The notes beneath the pieces were generated by a model. It saw only the letters and a list, made by a program, of their open reading frames with translations. It did no database searches and was not told where the DNA came from. A DNA stretch of 42,389 nt from a virus: positions 1 through 42,389 of IMG/VR virus record IMGVR_UViG_3300032053_000163. The stretch is one strand, 5' to 3'. This document shows, piece by piece, positions 40,950 through 42,389 of this stretch (positions are counted from its first letter, which is position 1; each line of letters opens with the position of its first letter). The position numbers and the translations under genes were made by a program.

Positions 40950-42389
40950 TTATAATAATGTTTGTGCATGTTCTATTTGATGTATAAAATCATCAATATC
41001 AGAAAATGAGTTAAAATATCTCCACTTCCACTTCTTTGAAAGAGGATAATATGTTTGTGTTACACTTATTTTAAGTTTATCATCTTTTTCTTTCCACACA
41101 TAAAACTTTGCATTTTTATTTAATAGATCAAAATTAAATCTATCATTTTCTAGATATGAAATATCATTAAATTTTCTAGTTTCAATGATATACTCTCTTG
41201 CTTGTTTAAGTGTATTTTGATTATACTCATCTATTTCATCTGAAAGTCTGGGACTCAAATGTTTTATTGATTCTGTGTATAATTGTGGATAAAATTTTTC
41301 ATCATCATATTCTTCTGACTCAGTATGCATTTTTTCTACAATAATAAGGATATCTTTTTTAAATTTTTCGTATTCAGTTTCTACAACATCTCCTAATAGA
41401 TAATCTAATTGATAGTCTAATCTATCTCCCATTTCTTTTCTATTTACAGTAAATGTTCCTTCATCGTGGCCTATTTCTGCGCTATCTTTATATTTTGCAT
41501 CAAATGTATAATCTGCTTTATTAAATCCACTTCTTACGCTTCGCGCAGATGTATGAAATAAAACAATATTTATTGTAAGCACAACAGGTTCTTCGTCTTC
41601 TATATTTGGAAGATCTTCTACTTCATCTGATAAATAAATGTTTTGAGAAAGTGTAATCTCATAATTAGTTTCAGAATTTATTTTGTAATTTACTTTAAAC
41701 GCAGCTTCTCTAAGAGGATCAAATACTCTTTTTATTTTTTCGATAATATATGCAGGAAAATGTTCTTTATATTCACTTCCAAATTCTTGCGCTAAATATT
41801 CTTGATCTACTAAATGTCCTTCTTTATCATAAATTTCATCTTGTAACCAACCAATATAATATCGTTCTGCGAATTGAAGTTTAGATAATGAGTTTCTTCC
41901 TTTTAAAGCTTCTCTTATTTCAGATTTTTTGGTTTTTAAAGATTTGTAAATTCCTGCTACTCGTTGTTCAAAAGTATCATGCGGTGATTTTCTATATACA
42001 TCATTTAAATATTGTATACATTTCAATATGTCAGCTTTTTCTTTTATTCCTTGTATTATTAAATTGATTTTTCTATAGTTACATCCTTCTCTTACTTTAT
42101 CTTCAGAAGAAAGTTTTTCATAATATTGTTGTAATTCATCATCAGATTTTGGAGAAAGATGTTTTATTGCTTCATTTATTTTCTTTTTCTTTATGTGATC
42201 TTTCAACACCTTCACCATTTCAACATGATCATTTCCACTTGCCCATTGTAAAGCATAATCATCTCTTGCGTGCACATCTGCACCAGCAACAAGCAACACC
42301 TTCACCATTTCAACATGCCCATTTTGGCTTGCCCATCGTAAAGCTAAATCATCTCTTGCGTGCACATCTGTACCAGCAGCAAGCAACAC
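40950..42389 (-). CDS. Ankyrin-repeat protein with two shared tags (5' end outside window)
   Basis: The frame is open to the window edge. The visible part holds two near-identical 30-residue ankyrin repeats (GADVHARDDYALQWASG, HVEMVKVLLVAGA), a KDHIKKKK linker, tag 1 (INE-AIKHLSPKSDDE), about 270 residues of unrecognised soluble sequence with beta character, and tag 2 (YTE-SIKHLSPRLSDE) leading a C-terminal domain of about 90 residues. It is the counterpart of the left-edge gene, which has the same ankyrin, linker and tag arrangement. The ankyrin DNA is visibly richer in G and C than the rest, suggesting separate origin. If the tags are protease sites, the product would be cut into an ankyrin part and two others. 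Confidence 0.8.
   Translation of the reverse strand: MLLAAGTDVHARDDLALRWASQNGHVEMVKVLLVAGADVHARDDYALQWASGNDHVEMVKVLKDHIKKKKINEAIKHLSPKSDDELQQYYEKLSSEDKVREGCNYRKINLIIQGIKEKADILKCIQYLNDVYRKSPHDTFEQRVAGIYKSLKTKKSEIREALKGRNSLSKLQFAERYYIGWLQDEIYDKEGHLVDQEYLAQEFGSEYKEHFPAYIIEKIKRVFDPLREAAFKVNYKINSETNYEITLSQNIYLSDEVEDLPNIEDEEPVVLTINIVLFHTSARSVRSGFNKADYTFDAKYKDSAEIGHDEGTFTVNRKEMGDRLDYQLDYLLGDVVETEYEKFKKDILIIVEKMHTESEEYDDEKFYPQLYTESIKHLSPRLSDEIDEYNQNTLKQAREYIIETRKFNDISYLENDRFNFDLLNKNAKFYVWKEKDDKLKISVTQTYYPLSKKWKWRYFNSFSDIDDFIHQIEHAQTLL
42138..42389 (-). repeat. Tandem 90-bp ankyrin-coding repeats
   Basis: The plus-strand phrase CACCTTCACCATTTCAACATG recurs at a 90-bp spacing (ATG at 42225 and 42315), as does ATCATCTCTTGCGTGCACAT. 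The unit of 30 codons is shorter than the usual 33-residue ankyrin repeat. The array continues beyond the window edge. Confidence 0.8.
42144..42227 (-). repeat. Long inverted repeat, right copy (ankyrin end plus tag)
   Basis: Reverse complement of this stretch is almost identical to 2-85, covering HVEMVKVLKDHIKKKK and INEAIKHLSPKS. The two paralogous genes diverge just after the tag. Confidence 0.85.

Noticed and set aside
1-42389. tRNA genes
   Set aside because: No cloverleaf with a GTTCRANNC-like T arm and CCA-adjacent acceptor was noticed by eye. A tRNAscan-type search would be needed to exclude one fully.

Overview
The window looks like part of the genome of a large, very AT-rich, T4-like contractile-tailed phage (myovirus). 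It carries a recognisable T4-type morphogenesis set: a gp20-like portal, a gp4-like head-completion nuclease, a gp26-like baseplate hub protein with a small companion, a probable tape measure, a gp15-like tail terminator and a gp55-like late sigma factor. It also has ThyX, dTMP kinase, a RecB-type exonuclease, a DinG/XPD-type helicase and a glycosyltransferase. Almost no gene has a Shine-Dalgarno sequence; starts are preceded by A/T-only stretches, which fits a Bacteroidota host, but this is inference. No tRNA, rRNA, CRISPR array or IS element was seen.

Layout. (1) 1-5.2 kb, plus strand: an ankyrin/lysozyme fusion that enters from outside the window, two virion-like proteins and a tagged protein, closed by a bidirectional terminator at 5.18 kb. 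(2) 5.2-11.6 kb, minus strand: remnants of two homing endonucleases, a glycosyltransferase, small proteins, ThyX, the hydrophobic probable tape measure with three exact-period 237-bp repeats, and an HExxH protein. (3) 11.7-13.3 kb, plus strand: a GIY-YIG/Vsr-like homing endonuclease broken by an amber codon. (4) 13.4-25.1 kb, mostly minus: baseplate hub genes, a membrane protein, the RecB-like nuclease, an ECF-like sigma factor, dTMP kinase, many tiny membrane proteins and the portal; an HNH endonuclease sits on the plus strand at 17.9 kb. (5) 25-30 kb: GIY-YIG and Vsr-like endonucleases inserted among portal, gp4 and gp55-like genes. (6) 30-42.4 kb, minus: virion-associated candidates, a gp15-like protein, a further endonuclease, the helicase, and a run of proteins sharing one N-terminal motif; an ankyrin protein leaves the window at the right edge.

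The most interesting signal is a short protein motif, roughly (I/L/V)NE-(A/S/G)-IKH(L/M)-(S/A/P)-P-(K/R)-S followed by acidic residues. Eight proteins carry the IKH core, ten copies in all, and several others carry only the leader ending in (I/L/V)xE. The first half matches the T4 prohead protease cleavage rule (I/L)xE, and the short basic/hydrophobic leader resembles a T4 capsid-targeting sequence. I propose that these proteins, including the helicase and perhaps the HExxH protein, are packaged in the head and injected. A second signal is a recurrent box (GAATATATAAA followed by A or T and then AAA) just upstream of many genes. It resembles the T4 late promoter TATAAATA and fits the gp55-like protein encoded here.

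Homing endonucleases or their remnants occur at eight sites, showing several independent invasions beside conserved virion and transcription genes and several stages of decay.
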